The translations under genes and the position numbers were made by a program. The notes beneath the pieces are model-generated. The model saw nothing but the letters and a program-made list of their open reading frames with translations. It was not told the origin of the DNA and did not search any database. Shown in pieces: positions 1 to 7,098 of a DNA stretch of 15,948 nucleotides. This stretch comes from JBIOJM01 sp044450785 (GTDB taxonomy: Bacteria > Planctomycetota > Planctomycetia > Isosphaerales > Isosphaeraceae), in assembly GCA_044450785.1 (NCBI GenBank), contig JBIOJM010000238.1:1-15948 (forward strand). Direction: 5' to 3'. Numbering within the stretch: the first letter of the stretch is position 1; each line of letters starts with the position of its first letter.

Positions 1-40
1 CTTCCCGCGAGACTGATCGTGCCGCGACCACCCACCCTGG

Positions 41-60
41 CCCCCCCTTCACAGGGGGGG
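41..60. repeat. C7/G7 hairpin
   Basis: Seven C (41-47) and seven G (54-60) are separated by the six-base loop TTCACA, giving an all-GC hairpin. No T-run follows on the plus strand, so it is not a textbook intrinsic terminator. It may be a dispersed GC-rich palindrome or the end of an upstream transcription unit outside the window. Confidence 0.6.
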
Positions 61-86
61 GAAACGGCGCAACGAAATCGGGACGA

Positions 87-121
87 TTCCCCCCTATCGG
101 ACGGGGGATAATAGGGGGGAA
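87..121. repeat. 11-bp perfect inverted repeat
   Basis: TTCCCCCCTAT (87-97) pairs perfectly with ATAGGGGGGAA (111-121) across a 13-base loop that itself contains a G5 run. It sits 27 bases after the C7/G7 hairpin and about 240 bases upstream of the TPR start codon. It could be a terminator-like structure for a gene to the left or a member of a genome-wide palindrome family. The sequence alone does not decide. Confidence 0.6.
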
Positions 122-364
122 GTCCTCGATGAACGCGCAGCGCGTGCAAGACCAACTTTTCATCATCCCAGAGTGTAGGAGCCGGCTCCGTCCGAGGATC
201 GATTCTCCAAACAGCGACAACAAACTGTCGATGTGCGGTCCAGAGGGGCCTGGCGTTTCTTTTCACTGGCTAGAGCGAGGTGGAAGGCGTACTGTAGAGC
301 GGGGTGTGATGGTTTATCAGTGAAAAGACAACGGCGCCGCGAGACGGAACGGGAGCTCTCACCC

Positions 365-2464
365 ATGTCTCTACGCAAGACGAAGGCGCCGGCATCCGTG
401 CGAGGCCAGGCCTCCCGCTGGACCGGTCCCTTCACCACCAATATCATGCCGCCAACTGTGGCCATCGTCCTGGTGCTCGGGCTGTCCGCTCCGCCACGCC
501 TCCATGCCCAGGCCGATCCAGGCTGGGTCGGCAAGCGAGTCGTGCAGAAGGTCCGCGACTTCACCCTCGAGCAAGAGGGCCAGGTCGCGCAACGGACCGA
601 GAGCGCATTCCACATCTACATCGTGGAGCGGACCAAGGGACCTGCGCTCTGGCTCCAGGCCGAAGGGAAAGGACCGAGCGGCTGGGCCCCGGCCACCCAG
701 CTCGTGCCGGTCGAGCAGGCGATCGAGTTCTTCACGGACCGGATCCGCGCAAACCCACGAGACGCGTTCGCCTACGTCATGCGGGGAAGGGTCTGGAAAG
801 ACAACGACGACTTCGACAAGGCCGTTGCCGACTACACCGAGGCCATCAAACTCAATCCCAAAGACGCCGACGCCTACTCTCGACGCGGAGACGCATGGTG
901 GGCCACCGCTCAATGGGACGCTGCCATCGCCGACTATACGGAGGCCATCAAACTCGATCCCCTACCTGCCTCCGCTTACGAGAGTCGCGGCATGATGTGG
1001 CATTTCAAGAAGGAGTATGACCGGGCCATCGCCGACTTCAACGAGGCCATCAAACGTAATCCCGACTGCGACCAAGCCTATTATAATCGTGGCGAAGCTT
1101 GGTCTGAAAAGAAGGAATACGACAAGGCCATCGCCGATTTCAGCCAGGTCATTCGAATCGATCCGCGAGACGTCGCAGCCTACGGGAAGCGCGGGACTGC
1201 CTGGCGGGAAAAGAAGGAGTACGACAAGGCGGTCGCTGACTTGAGCCAGGCAATCCATCTCGACCAACGGGACCCTTTGCTGTACGTCGAACGTGGTCTC
1301 GCATTGCAAGCCAAGCGAGAGTTCGATAAGGCGATCCGCGACTTCAGCGACGCGATCGGACTCGATCCCGAAGATGGCAGAATGTTCGACATACGCGGCG
1401 CCTGCTGGGGATTCACCAAGGAGTACAACAAGGCCATTGTCGACTTCGACGAGGCCATTCGACTCGATCCCAAGGACGCCCTGGCCTATAGCGGCCGCGG
1501 GATCGCCTGGGCCGAAAAAAAGCAGTACGACAAAGCCATCGCCGACTTTAGCAACACCATCCAACTCGAGCAACGAAGCGTCTACGCCTACAACTTTCGC
1601 GGCTACGCCTGGATCGGAAAAAACGAAGACGACAAAGCCATCGCCGACTTCAGCCAGGCGAATCGACTCGACCCCAAAAACGCCAGCGCTCACCGCGGGC
1701 GCGGCCACGCGTGGGAACTCAAGAAGGAGTATGACAAGTCCATCGCCGAGTACACGGACGCCATCCGACTCGATCCCAAAGGAGCCGAAGCCTACAGCGG
1801 CCGCGGCTACGCCTGGCGATCCAAGAGAGAATTCGACAAAGCCATCGCCGACTACAACCAGGCCATCAAACTTGATCCTCGATTCGTCTGGGCCTTCGTT
1901 GGACGCGGCATCGCGTGGCGATCCAAGAAGGAGTACGAAAAGGCCGCCGCCGACTTCGATGAGGCCATCCGGCTCGATCCCACGGAAGCCTCTGCCCATT
2001 ACAACCGCGTCGTCATCTTGTTCTTGGCGCGCCGGGATGGAGTCGAGGACGGGGCGATTCAGGCGCTGGACCTCGCAGCCTGGCGGGGAGGCGCGTCGCA
2101 GTATGCCGTGCTCCTGGCCCATTTCGCCTCGCGGCGCACCGGACCGAGCGAGCAGGCCAGGAAATACCTCGACGATGCCTGGGCCCGGTGCGACACGTGG
2201 GCCTGGCCCTATCCGATCATCAAGTACCTCCGCGGTGAGATCGACGAACCGAAGCTGCTGGCCGCGGCGACCGACAACGACAAGATGACCGAGGCCCGGT
2301 GCTTCCTCGGCCTCGACCTGCTTCAAAATGGCCAAAAGGAATCCGCCCGGGCACATTTCCGCTGGGTCGCGGAACACGGCGATCAGGCATCCACCGCGTA
2401 CGCCATCGCCCTGGCCGAGCTGGAGCGGCTGGAGGGGAAGCGTGCCCTAGGTGAAGCGCCTTGA
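365..2464 (+). CDS. Secreted tetratricopeptide-repeat protein (12 TPRs)
   Basis: About 699 residues. The N-terminus has a basic, unusually long n-region (1-28), a hydrophobic stretch (31-41) and a likely signal-peptidase site after AQA near residue 50, so it is probably exported. Residues about 52-115 form a small domain (GWVGKRVV...GWAPATQLVP) resembling an SH3-like module. From about residue 132 to 539 there are twelve consecutive 34-residue TPRs with the pattern AYxxRGxAWxxKKEYDKAIADFxxAIxLDP. A degenerate helical region (540-699) follows. TPR arrays are protein-protein interaction scaffolds; the partner is not visible. The start at 365 is chosen because GGGAG precedes it. An upstream in-frame start at 233 adds residues that do not look like a signal peptide, and an internal ATG at 446 has no ribosome-binding site. 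The gene is separate from its neighbours. The TPR fold is certain, the role unknown. Confidence 0.9.
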   Translation: MSLRKTKAPASVRGQASRWTGPFTTNIMPPTVAIVLVLGLSAPPRLHAQADPGWVGKRVVQKVRDFTLEQEGQVAQRTESAFHIYIVERTKGPALWLQAEGKGPSGWAPATQLVPVEQAIEFFTDRIRANPRDAFAYVMRGRVWKDNDDFDKAVADYTEAIKLNPKDADAYSRRGDAWWATAQWDAAIADYTEAIKLDPLPASAYESRGMMWHFKKEYDRAIADFNEAIKRNPDCDQAYYNRGEAWSEKKEYDKAIADFSQVIRIDPRDVAAYGKRGTAWREKKEYDKAVADLSQAIHLDQRDPLLYVERGLALQAKREFDKAIRDFSDAIGLDPEDGRMFDIRGACWGFTKEYNKAIVDFDEAIRLDPKDALAYSGRGIAWAEKKQYDKAIADFSNTIQLEQRSVYAYNFRGYAWIGKNEDDKAIADFSQANRLDPKNASAHRGRGHAWELKKEYDKSIAEYTDAIRLDPKGAEAYSGRGYAWRSKREFDKAIADYNQAIKLDPRFVWAFVGRGIAWRSKKEYEKAAADFDEAIRLDPTEASAHYNRVVILFLARRDGVEDGAIQALDLAAWRGGASQYAVLLAHFASRRTGPSEQARKYLDDAWARCDTWAWPYPIIKYLRGEIDEPKLLAAATDNDKMTEARCFLGLDLLQNGQKESARAHFRWVAEHGDQASTAYAIALAELERLEGKRALGEAP
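758..1981 (+). repeat. 102-bp in-frame tandem repeat (TPR-coding array)
   Basis: Twelve units of 102 bases each encode one 34-residue TPR. Short DNA blocks recur nearly unchanged between units (for example the stretches encoding KEYDKAIADF and AIRLDP), including units near 1021, 1111, 1213 and 1921. The array could therefore expand or contract by unequal recombination without breaking the frame. Confidence 0.8.
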
Positions 2465-2630
2465 GGATCGACACTGGACGGGCGCTTCATGTTTGTTGAA
2501 CCGGCGCCCCGACCAATTCCTGAATCGCCCAGGCCAAGCTTTCCAACCCCACTCGATTTGCCGCCGGGAATGACCTAAACTGTCGACGGAAGTGTCCACG
2601 CCTTCGAGCCGATCAAGCGGAGTGAGCCCC

Positions 2631-3254
2631 ATGTCCACAATCACTGAAACGCAGCCAGTCGCAGCGCCGGGAGTTCTGGAGTGGGTTCCGTCTCCAGAGT
2701 CGCTCTATCGAAAGACCATCGAGAAGTATGAAGCGATGGTGCGGTCCGGAATCTTCGCCAAGCGGGATCGTCTCCAATTGATTAATGGGTTCCTGGTGGC
2801 CAAGCCGATGACCCAGCACACCCCCCACTCGACGGCCGATGAGCTATGCGGCAAGACACTCGATCGCGTGTTCTCCTCCGGTTGGCATGTCCGTGGCGGC
2901 AAGCCAGTACGCATTCCGAGCCGGATGAGCATGCCGGAGCCAGACCGATCCGTGGCTCGGGGAGGCATTCGCGATTACTTCGCTCGAGATCCCGAACCGG
3001 CTGACGTCCCCCTGGTCGTCGAGATCGCCGACTCCAGCTTGCGTGAAGACCGTGGCCTGGCGCAGGTCTACGGTGCCGGCGGCATCCCCATCTATTGGAT
3101 CGTGAACCTGGTTGACCATCAGGTCGAGGTTTATTCTGGACCGTCTCCAGCCGGCTACCGTTCTCACCAGGTCTTCAAGCCCGGCCAGGACATCCCGGTC
3201 GTTGCCGGCGGAGTTGAGATCGCACGCATCGCCGTCTCCGATATCCTCCCCTGA
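2631..3254 (+). CDS. Uma2-family (DUF820) protein, putative endonuclease fold
   Basis: 207 residues. The Uma2 family has a PD-(D/E)xK-type nuclease fold; its members are abundant in cyanobacteria and planctomycetes and mostly uncharacterised. Visible family features are an N-terminal helix region with an RLQLINGFLVAKPM strand (48-60), the PEPD motif (102-105, acidic D105), LVVEIADSSL (128-137, acidic E131), and the closing YGAGGIPIYWIVNLVD strand (147-162). The lysine that usually follows the DR pair in this family is not obvious: the segment reads DRGLAQVYG. Either the catalytic lysine sits elsewhere or this copy is catalytically altered. The start at 2631 is preceded by GGAG; an in-frame ATG at 2592 is less likely. 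No partner gene is adjacent, so the biological role is open. Confidence 0.85.
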   Translation: MSTITETQPVAAPGVLEWVPSPESLYRKTIEKYEAMVRSGIFAKRDRLQLINGFLVAKPMTQHTPHSTADELCGKTLDRVFSSGWHVRGGKPVRIPSRMSMPEPDRSVARGGIRDYFARDPEPADVPLVVEIADSSLREDRGLAQVYGAGGIPIYWIVNLVDHQVEVYSGPSPAGYRSHQVFKPGQDIPVVAGGVEIARIAVSDILP

Positions 3255-3451
3255 AGGCGGTTATCGCTCCCCGCGCGTACGCGGCGCACGGGGGGTCAGC
3301 CTGGGCTGACGAGAAGTTGGGCTCGTACCGGTCTCTCCCGAACGGCCTAGCCAAAATCGGCCCGTGACTTTACATTTTATGCATCACGCGCCAAGGATTT
3401 GCGCTCACTCCCTCAGCGAACCGAACCGTCAGAGGAGACTTGCGAACCGCC
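3255..3451. other. Intergenic region upstream of efp with two palindromes
   Basis: The region holds CGCGTACGCG (3274-3283) inside a GC-rich fold and the near-palindrome GTCAGCC-TG-GGCTGAC (3295-3310), either of which could end the Uma2 transcript or bind a regulator. An AT-rich patch around 3367-3382 (TTTACATTTTATGC) is the best candidate for an efp promoter -10 region, but no convincing -35 is seen. Confidence 0.35.
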
Positions 3452-4015
3452 ATGATGCTCAAAGCGACCGAAATCCGTCGAGGAATGGTGATCACGATGG
3501 AAGGAGTCAACTTCGTCGTCGTGGACTTCGCCCACCACACGCCGGGCAACCTGCGGGCGATGGTCCAGACCAAGTTGCGGAACATGAACACAGGCTCTCT
3601 GATCGAGAAACGGCTCCGTTCCGTCGACCAGATCGACGTCCCTTACGTCGAGACCAAGGAGTACGAGTACCTCTACTCGGCGGGCGACGATCACGTGTTC
3701 ATGGACACCGAGACTTACGACCAGCTCAGCTTCTCGCCCGAGATCATCGGGACGGCCATGGATTACCTCCTGCCGAATTCACGGGTCATGGTCAAGTACA
3801 TCAATGAGAAACCGGTCTCGATCGAAGTTCCCGACTTCGTCGAGCTGATCGTGTCGGACACTCCTCCGTCCCTGGCCGGCGCGACCGCAACGAACCAGTA
3901 CAAGGAAGCAACGCTCGAGACCGGCCTGAAGGTGGCTGTCCCACCGTTCGTCAAGCCGGGCGAGAAGATCCGCATCGACACCCGGACCGGTGAATACCTC
4001 GAGCGGGCCAAGTGA
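3452..4015 (+). CDS. efp: Elongation factor P
   Basis: 187 residues, the usual EF-P length. EF-P binds the ribosome E/P site and relieves stalling at polyproline stretches. The N-terminal KOW-like domain (MLKATEIRRGMVI...), the OB domains and the family-typical C-terminus (PPFVKPGEKIRIDTRTGEYL) are all present. The loop that reaches the P-site tRNA reads HHTPGNLRAM. The tip residue, equivalent to E. coli Lys34, is therefore asparagine (AAC at 3548-3550), neither the lysine nor the arginine that carries known modifications. I recall Asn at this site in other planctomycete EF-Ps but cannot check. The start is ATG 3452 or 3455. AGGAG at 3433-3437 is rather far (14 nt) from it, and an in-frame TTG at 3440 lies too close to that site. 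It is followed after 27 nt by the M20 hydrolase gene, so co-transcription is likely. Confidence 0.95.
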   Translation: MMLKATEIRRGMVITMEGVNFVVVDFAHHTPGNLRAMVQTKLRNMNTGSLIEKRLRSVDQIDVPYVETKEYEYLYSAGDDHVFMDTETYDQLSFSPEIIGTAMDYLLPNSRVMVKYINEKPVSIEVPDFVELIVSDTPPSLAGATATNQYKEATLETGLKVAVPPFVKPGEKIRIDTRTGEYLERAK

Positions 4016-4042
4016 CAGCCCCTCGGGTCCCGGAGCTGCCCC

Positions 4043-5221
4043 GTGGATGACGTGACTCGGCTGCTGTCGGACCTGGTCGCGATCCCGAGCGTCAATCCCA
4101 TGGGTCGCGCCCAGGCCGGTCCCGATTTCCTCGAGACCCGGCTGACCAATCACCTCGAAGCCTGGTTTCGGGAGCGAGGCGTTCGTCACGAGCGGCAGCC
4201 GGTTGCCTCGGGCCGCGATAACCTGCTGGCCTGGTACGAGGCCCCCAGATCGCGCCGGCTCATCCTTTTTGACGTCCATCAAGACACGGTGCCGGTCGAC
4301 GGCATGACGATTCCCCCGTTCCTTCCCGAAATCGAAGAGGGACGGCTCCACGGGCGCGGCTCGTGCGACGTCAAGGGGTCGATGGCGGCGATGCTCTCGG
4401 CCTTCGCCCGCCTGGTCCGCGAACGGCCGCCGGGGTCGGCCTCGGTCCTTCTGGCCTGCACCGTCGACGAGGAGTTCACTCACACCGGCTCGTCGCGACT
4501 CGCGGAGTCGAACCACGGGGCCGAGCTGGCGATCGTCGCCGAACCGACCTCGCTGAATCTCGTCCATTCTCACAAGGGGGCCCTGAGGTGGAAGATCCGG
4601 ACGACGGGCGTCGCCTGTCACAGCTCGACCCCTCACCTGGGTGTCAACGCCATCTTCCGGATGGGCCGCGTCCTCGAAGTCCTGGAGCGATACGCAGCCT
4701 CGCTTTCCCGGGCTGCCCCGGACGCGATCCTCGGTCCGCCAAGCTTGTCGGTCGGCCGGATCGAGGGGGGACAGAGCGTCAACGTCGTTCCCGACTGGTG
4801 TGAGATCGAGGTCGATCGTCGCCTGATTCCGGGCGAGGACGCCGCGACCTGCCTGCTCGAGGCACGCGCGTTCTTGGATCAGGATGCCGGCGCTGCCCGC
4901 GGGCTCGAATTTGGTCAACCCTGGGTCCAGATGCCGGCGCTGACGGCCCGAGCGGGCAACTGGTTCGAGCCGTTGACACGCGCCATCGAAGCCGCGACGG
5001 GCCGGCGGCCTCGACTCATGGGGGTCCCATTCGGGACCGACGCCGGCCCGCTCTCCGCGAGCGGGACGCCCTGTGTCGTGTTCGGCCCCGGTGACATCGC
5101 CCAGGCCCACACCAGGGACGAATGGGTCGACCTCGAGCAGGTCCGCCTGGCGGCCGAAGCCTACTTCCAGATGGCCGTCATCCTGGGCTCGCACTCGGTC
5201 AGCCAACCCGCCGCCGGCTAG
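4043..5221 (+). CDS. M20 family metallohydrolase (ArgE/DapE-type deacylase)
   Basis: 392 residues, typical for the M20A family of acetylornithine deacetylases, succinyl-diaminopimelate desuccinylases and related amidases. These use two zinc ions to cleave an acyl or peptide bond. All expected metal and catalytic positions are visible: HQD (H79, catalytic D81), D109 in GRGSCDVKGSM bridging the metals, EE (E143 general base, E144), E167 in VAEPTS, H193 of the dimerisation domain, and H356 near the C-terminus (AQAHTRDEW). FGTDAG (330-335) is also family-typical. Both ArgE and DapE remain possible, so no symbol is given. Translation starts at GTG 4043 with GGAG seven bases upstream. The gene lies 27 nt after efp and converges on the small minus-strand gene at 5358. 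Confidence 0.9.
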   Translation: MDDVTRLLSDLVAIPSVNPMGRAQAGPDFLETRLTNHLEAWFRERGVRHERQPVASGRDNLLAWYEAPRSRRLILFDVHQDTVPVDGMTIPPFLPEIEEGRLHGRGSCDVKGSMAAMLSAFARLVRERPPGSASVLLACTVDEEFTHTGSSRLAESNHGAELAIVAEPTSLNLVHSHKGALRWKIRTTGVACHSSTPHLGVNAIFRMGRVLEVLERYAASLSRAAPDAILGPPSLSVGRIEGGQSVNVVPDWCEIEVDRRLIPGEDAATCLLEARAFLDQDAGAARGLEFGQPWVQMPALTARAGNWFEPLTRAIEAATGRRPRLMGVPFGTDAGPLSASGTPCVVFGPGDIAQAHTRDEWVDLEQVRLAAEAYFQMAVILGSHSVSQPAAG

Positions 5222-5235
5222 ACTCTTCCACCGAC

Positions 5236-5277
5236 AAAAAAAGGATGGTCGCGCCGCTAACCTCGACGCGACCATCC
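5236..5277 (-). terminator. Intrinsic terminator of the small exported-protein gene
   Basis: An 11-bp perfect inverted repeat (GGATGGTCGCG at 5243-5253 with CGCGACCATCC at 5267-5277, 13-base loop) is flanked on its left by seven A (5236-5242). Read on the minus strand this is a GC-rich hairpin followed by seven U, a textbook intrinsic terminator about 80 bases after the stop codon of the gene at 5358-5699. On the plus strand no U-run follows, so it would not act as strongly for the M20 gene. Confidence 0.85.
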
Positions 5278-5357
5278 TCGCCACTCGCCCACTGCAAAGG
5301 CGAATTCGGATGGGCCCTTTCTCCCGCGGCATGTTCTCTCGGGTGCGATCTGCCCGT

Positions 5358-5699
5358 TCAGAACACGTCCAGAATGAAGTGATTGCCCTTGTAGAACTTC
5401 TTCTTGTTCCAGTCGTGCCAGCCGTGCGCGTGGCGGAACAAGCCGAAAACCCGATAACCGCCGTATTCGTTGCGATAATACGGGCCTTGAATCTGAGGAA
5501 CGATTCGCTGTTCGCGCGGATAGCGATACCAGCCGTCGTGGAGTCCGTTATACTCGAATCCGTTCCCCGGGACCTGAGGCGGGACGTACGGCCAGTGGAG
5601 ATAATCGGTCCAGTCCTGCGCCTGCGCCGACTTGACCCCGCCGCAGGCGGTGATCGCGACGGCCAGGGCCGACACTTTGAGCCATGAGAAGCGCGCCAC
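5358..5699 (-). CDS. Small exported aromatic-rich protein of unknown function
   Basis: 113 residues. The N-terminus is a clear export signal (MARFSWLKVSALAVAITACG). It can be read two ways: a lipobox ITAC with C19 as the lipidated residue, or signal peptidase I cleavage after AQA at residue 27. The mature part is rich in Tyr, Trp, His and Gly (WPYVPPQVPGNGFEYNG, GWYRYPR, YYRNEYGGYRVFG, HGWHDWNKKKFYKGNHF) with no cysteine after C19. I do not recognise a domain; it looks like a periplasmic or envelope-associated protein. Translation starts at GTG 5699 with GGAGG six bases upstream. It has its own terminator and is divergent from the M28 peptidase. The start signal, signal peptide and terminator together make the gene convincing despite its size. 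Confidence 0.8.
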   Translation of the reverse strand: MARFSWLKVSALAVAITACGGVKSAQAQDWTDYLHWPYVPPQVPGNGFEYNGLHDGWYRYPREQRIVPQIQGPYYRNEYGGYRVFGLFRHAHGWHDWNKKKFYKGNHFILDVF

Positions 5700-5806
5700 A
5701 ATACACCTCCGTGTAGGGAACCTATTCCCAAACCTTGGCTAATATGACACACGATTACCGGGCGAGCGGCGAAATCGCCAACGATTTCGCCTCGGAGGGA
5801 CGACTT

Positions 5807-7096
5807 ATGACGGACGCATCGATTCGCGGCAAAGGATCGCTTTCAGCGGTCCTGACGCCACGAGCAATTGAAGAAGCCGCGCCGGCACGGCTTCGCGGCG
5901 TCTTGATCGGTTGCGCGGTCTTCTTCGCGGTGACCGGGGTGGCGCTTCGTGCCCGGGCGCAAGAGCATCCGAAGGACCAAGGACCAAGGACCAAGGACCA
6001 AGGAGCCCGGGCGCAAGAGTCCGCTCAGCCGGATCGAGCGCGGCTGCGACAAGTTGTCGAGCTGCTCGCCTCGCGTGAGTTTGGAGGGAGAAGCGGAGCA
6101 GGGGGCGAGAAGACGGCCGCTTATCTGACCGAGCAATTCCGCGGCCTCAAGCTGGAACCCTTGTTCGACAAGGAGTACGTCCAGCCGATTCCAGGCAAGG
6201 AGCCCGGCACCGTTGGAGGCCGCAACGTCGGTGCGCGGCTGCGCGGTAGGGACCCGGCGCTCCGCGACCAGTGGGTCATCGTGTCCGCTCATTTCGACCA
6301 TCTCGGCGTGCGTCGCGGCAGGCTTTACCCCGGCGCGGACGACAACGCATCGGGGGTTGCGATGATGCTCGAAGTGGCTCGGTCCGTGGTCCAATCGCCC
6401 GCTCCACCCAGGCGGAGCATGATCTTCATCGGCTTCGACCTCGAGGAGATCGGCCTGTTCGGCTCTCGCTATTACGTGGCCCATCCGCCGGTCCCGCTCG
6501 AAAAAGTCGTCCTGTTCGTCACGGCCGATATGATCGGGCGGTCCCTGGCCGGCGTCTGCCCGTTGCATGTGTTCGTGATCGGCTCGGAGCACGCTCCGGG
6601 ACTGCGTCCCTGGATCGACGAGGGAGCGCGGGGGCGCCCGCTCACCGTCGGACTGATGGGCGCCGACCTCTTGGTCCTCAATCGCAGCGACTACGGCCCA
6701 TTTCGCAGCCGAGGCGTCCCGTTCCTCTTCTTCACGACCGGAGAAAACCCGCGCTATCATACGCCGGCCGACACCGCCGACACGCTCGACTACCCCAAGC
6801 TGACGGCAATCAGCCGGATGATTCACCAGGTCGTGCTCAAATCGGTGAACGCCCCAACCGTTCCTCGCTGGCAGTCGAACCCCGATCATCCGTTCGCCGA
6901 GGCGGTGACCATTCGCGACGTGCTCCGCATCCTGTCCAAGAACAGCGAGCCGTTGAAGATCGGTGGGCCCCAGCTCTTTCTGATCAACAACACGCTGAGC
7001 ACGCTCGACGGCATCGTGGCCCGCGGCGCGATCACGCCCGACGAGCGTGGCCGCGTGATCCAGGCGGCTCGGATCGTGCTATTCACCGTGCTCTGA
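5807..7096 (+). CDS. M28 family zinc aminopeptidase, exported or membrane-anchored
   Basis: 429 residues. A hydrophobic segment (about 30-46, LRGVLIGCAVFFAVTGVAL) with a following ARAQ site indicates export or a membrane anchor. The peptidase domain shows the complete M28 zinc set: H162 in SAHFDHLG, the bridging Asp of GADDNASG (178/179), E213-E214 in DLEEIG, D241 in DMIGRS, and H318 in YHTPADT. M28 enzymes such as leucyl and glutaminyl-cyclase-like aminopeptidases trim N-terminal residues from peptides, here outside the cytoplasm. A low-complexity linker (54-73) between membrane segment and enzyme is encoded by a heptamer repeat. About 100 C-terminal residues after the domain are unassigned. 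The start at 5807 is chosen for GGAGG eight bases upstream; the in-frame start at 5735 lacks this. The stop lies 2 nt from the stop of the converging gene. Confidence 0.9.
   Translation: MTDASIRGKGSLSAVLTPRAIEEAAPARLRGVLIGCAVFFAVTGVALRARAQEHPKDQGPRTKDQGARAQESAQPDRARLRQVVELLASREFGGRSGAGGEKTAAYLTEQFRGLKLEPLFDKEYVQPIPGKEPGTVGGRNVGARLRGRDPALRDQWVIVSAHFDHLGVRRGRLYPGADDNASGVAMMLEVARSVVQSPAPPRRSMIFIGFDLEEIGLFGSRYYVAHPPVPLEKVVLFVTADMIGRSLAGVCPLHVFVIGSEHAPGLRPWIDEGARGRPLTVGLMGADLLVLNRSDYGPFRSRGVPFLFFTTGENPRYHTPADTADTLDYPKLTAISRMIHQVVLKSVNAPTVPRWQSNPDHPFAEAVTIRDVLRILSKNSEPLKIGGPQLFLINNTLSTLDGIVARGAITPDERGRVIQAARIVLFTVL
5972..6004 (+). repeat. Heptanucleotide tandem repeat AAGGACC (4.7 copies) inside the M28 gene
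   Basis: Four perfect copies of AAGGACC plus AAGGA lie in the coding region just after the membrane segment, encoding KDQGPRTKDQG. The array is bracketed by a 15-base direct repeat GCCCGGGCGCAAGAG (5951-5965 and 6005-6019), 54 bases apart and in frame (ARAQE twice). Because seven is not a multiple of three, gain or loss of one unit would frameshift the gene. Confidence 0.9.
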
Positions 7097-7098
7097 GC

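Larger units (their letters stand above)
1..364. other. Non-coding leader with two GC-rich inverted repeats
   Basis: I can support no gene in the first 364 bases. The short open frames here overlap on both strands and lack recognisable protein features. The stretch is dominated by runs of C and G that form two inverted repeats, listed separately. These may be the transcription end of a gene lying left of the window, or dispersed palindromic repeats. The remainder (about 130-350) presumably holds the promoter and leader of the TPR gene at 365, but I see no convincing -35/-10 pair. Confidence 0.6.

Noticed and set aside
962..2377. 471-residue minus-strand open frame with repeated segments
   Set aside because: It is the mirror of the TPR repeats; the periodicity comes from the plus-strand array.
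3779..5752. 657-residue open frame on the minus strand opposite efp and the M20 gene
   Set aside because: It lies wholly antisense to two well-supported genes and its translation is Arg/Gly/Asp-rich without domains, as expected for the complement of high-GC coding DNA.
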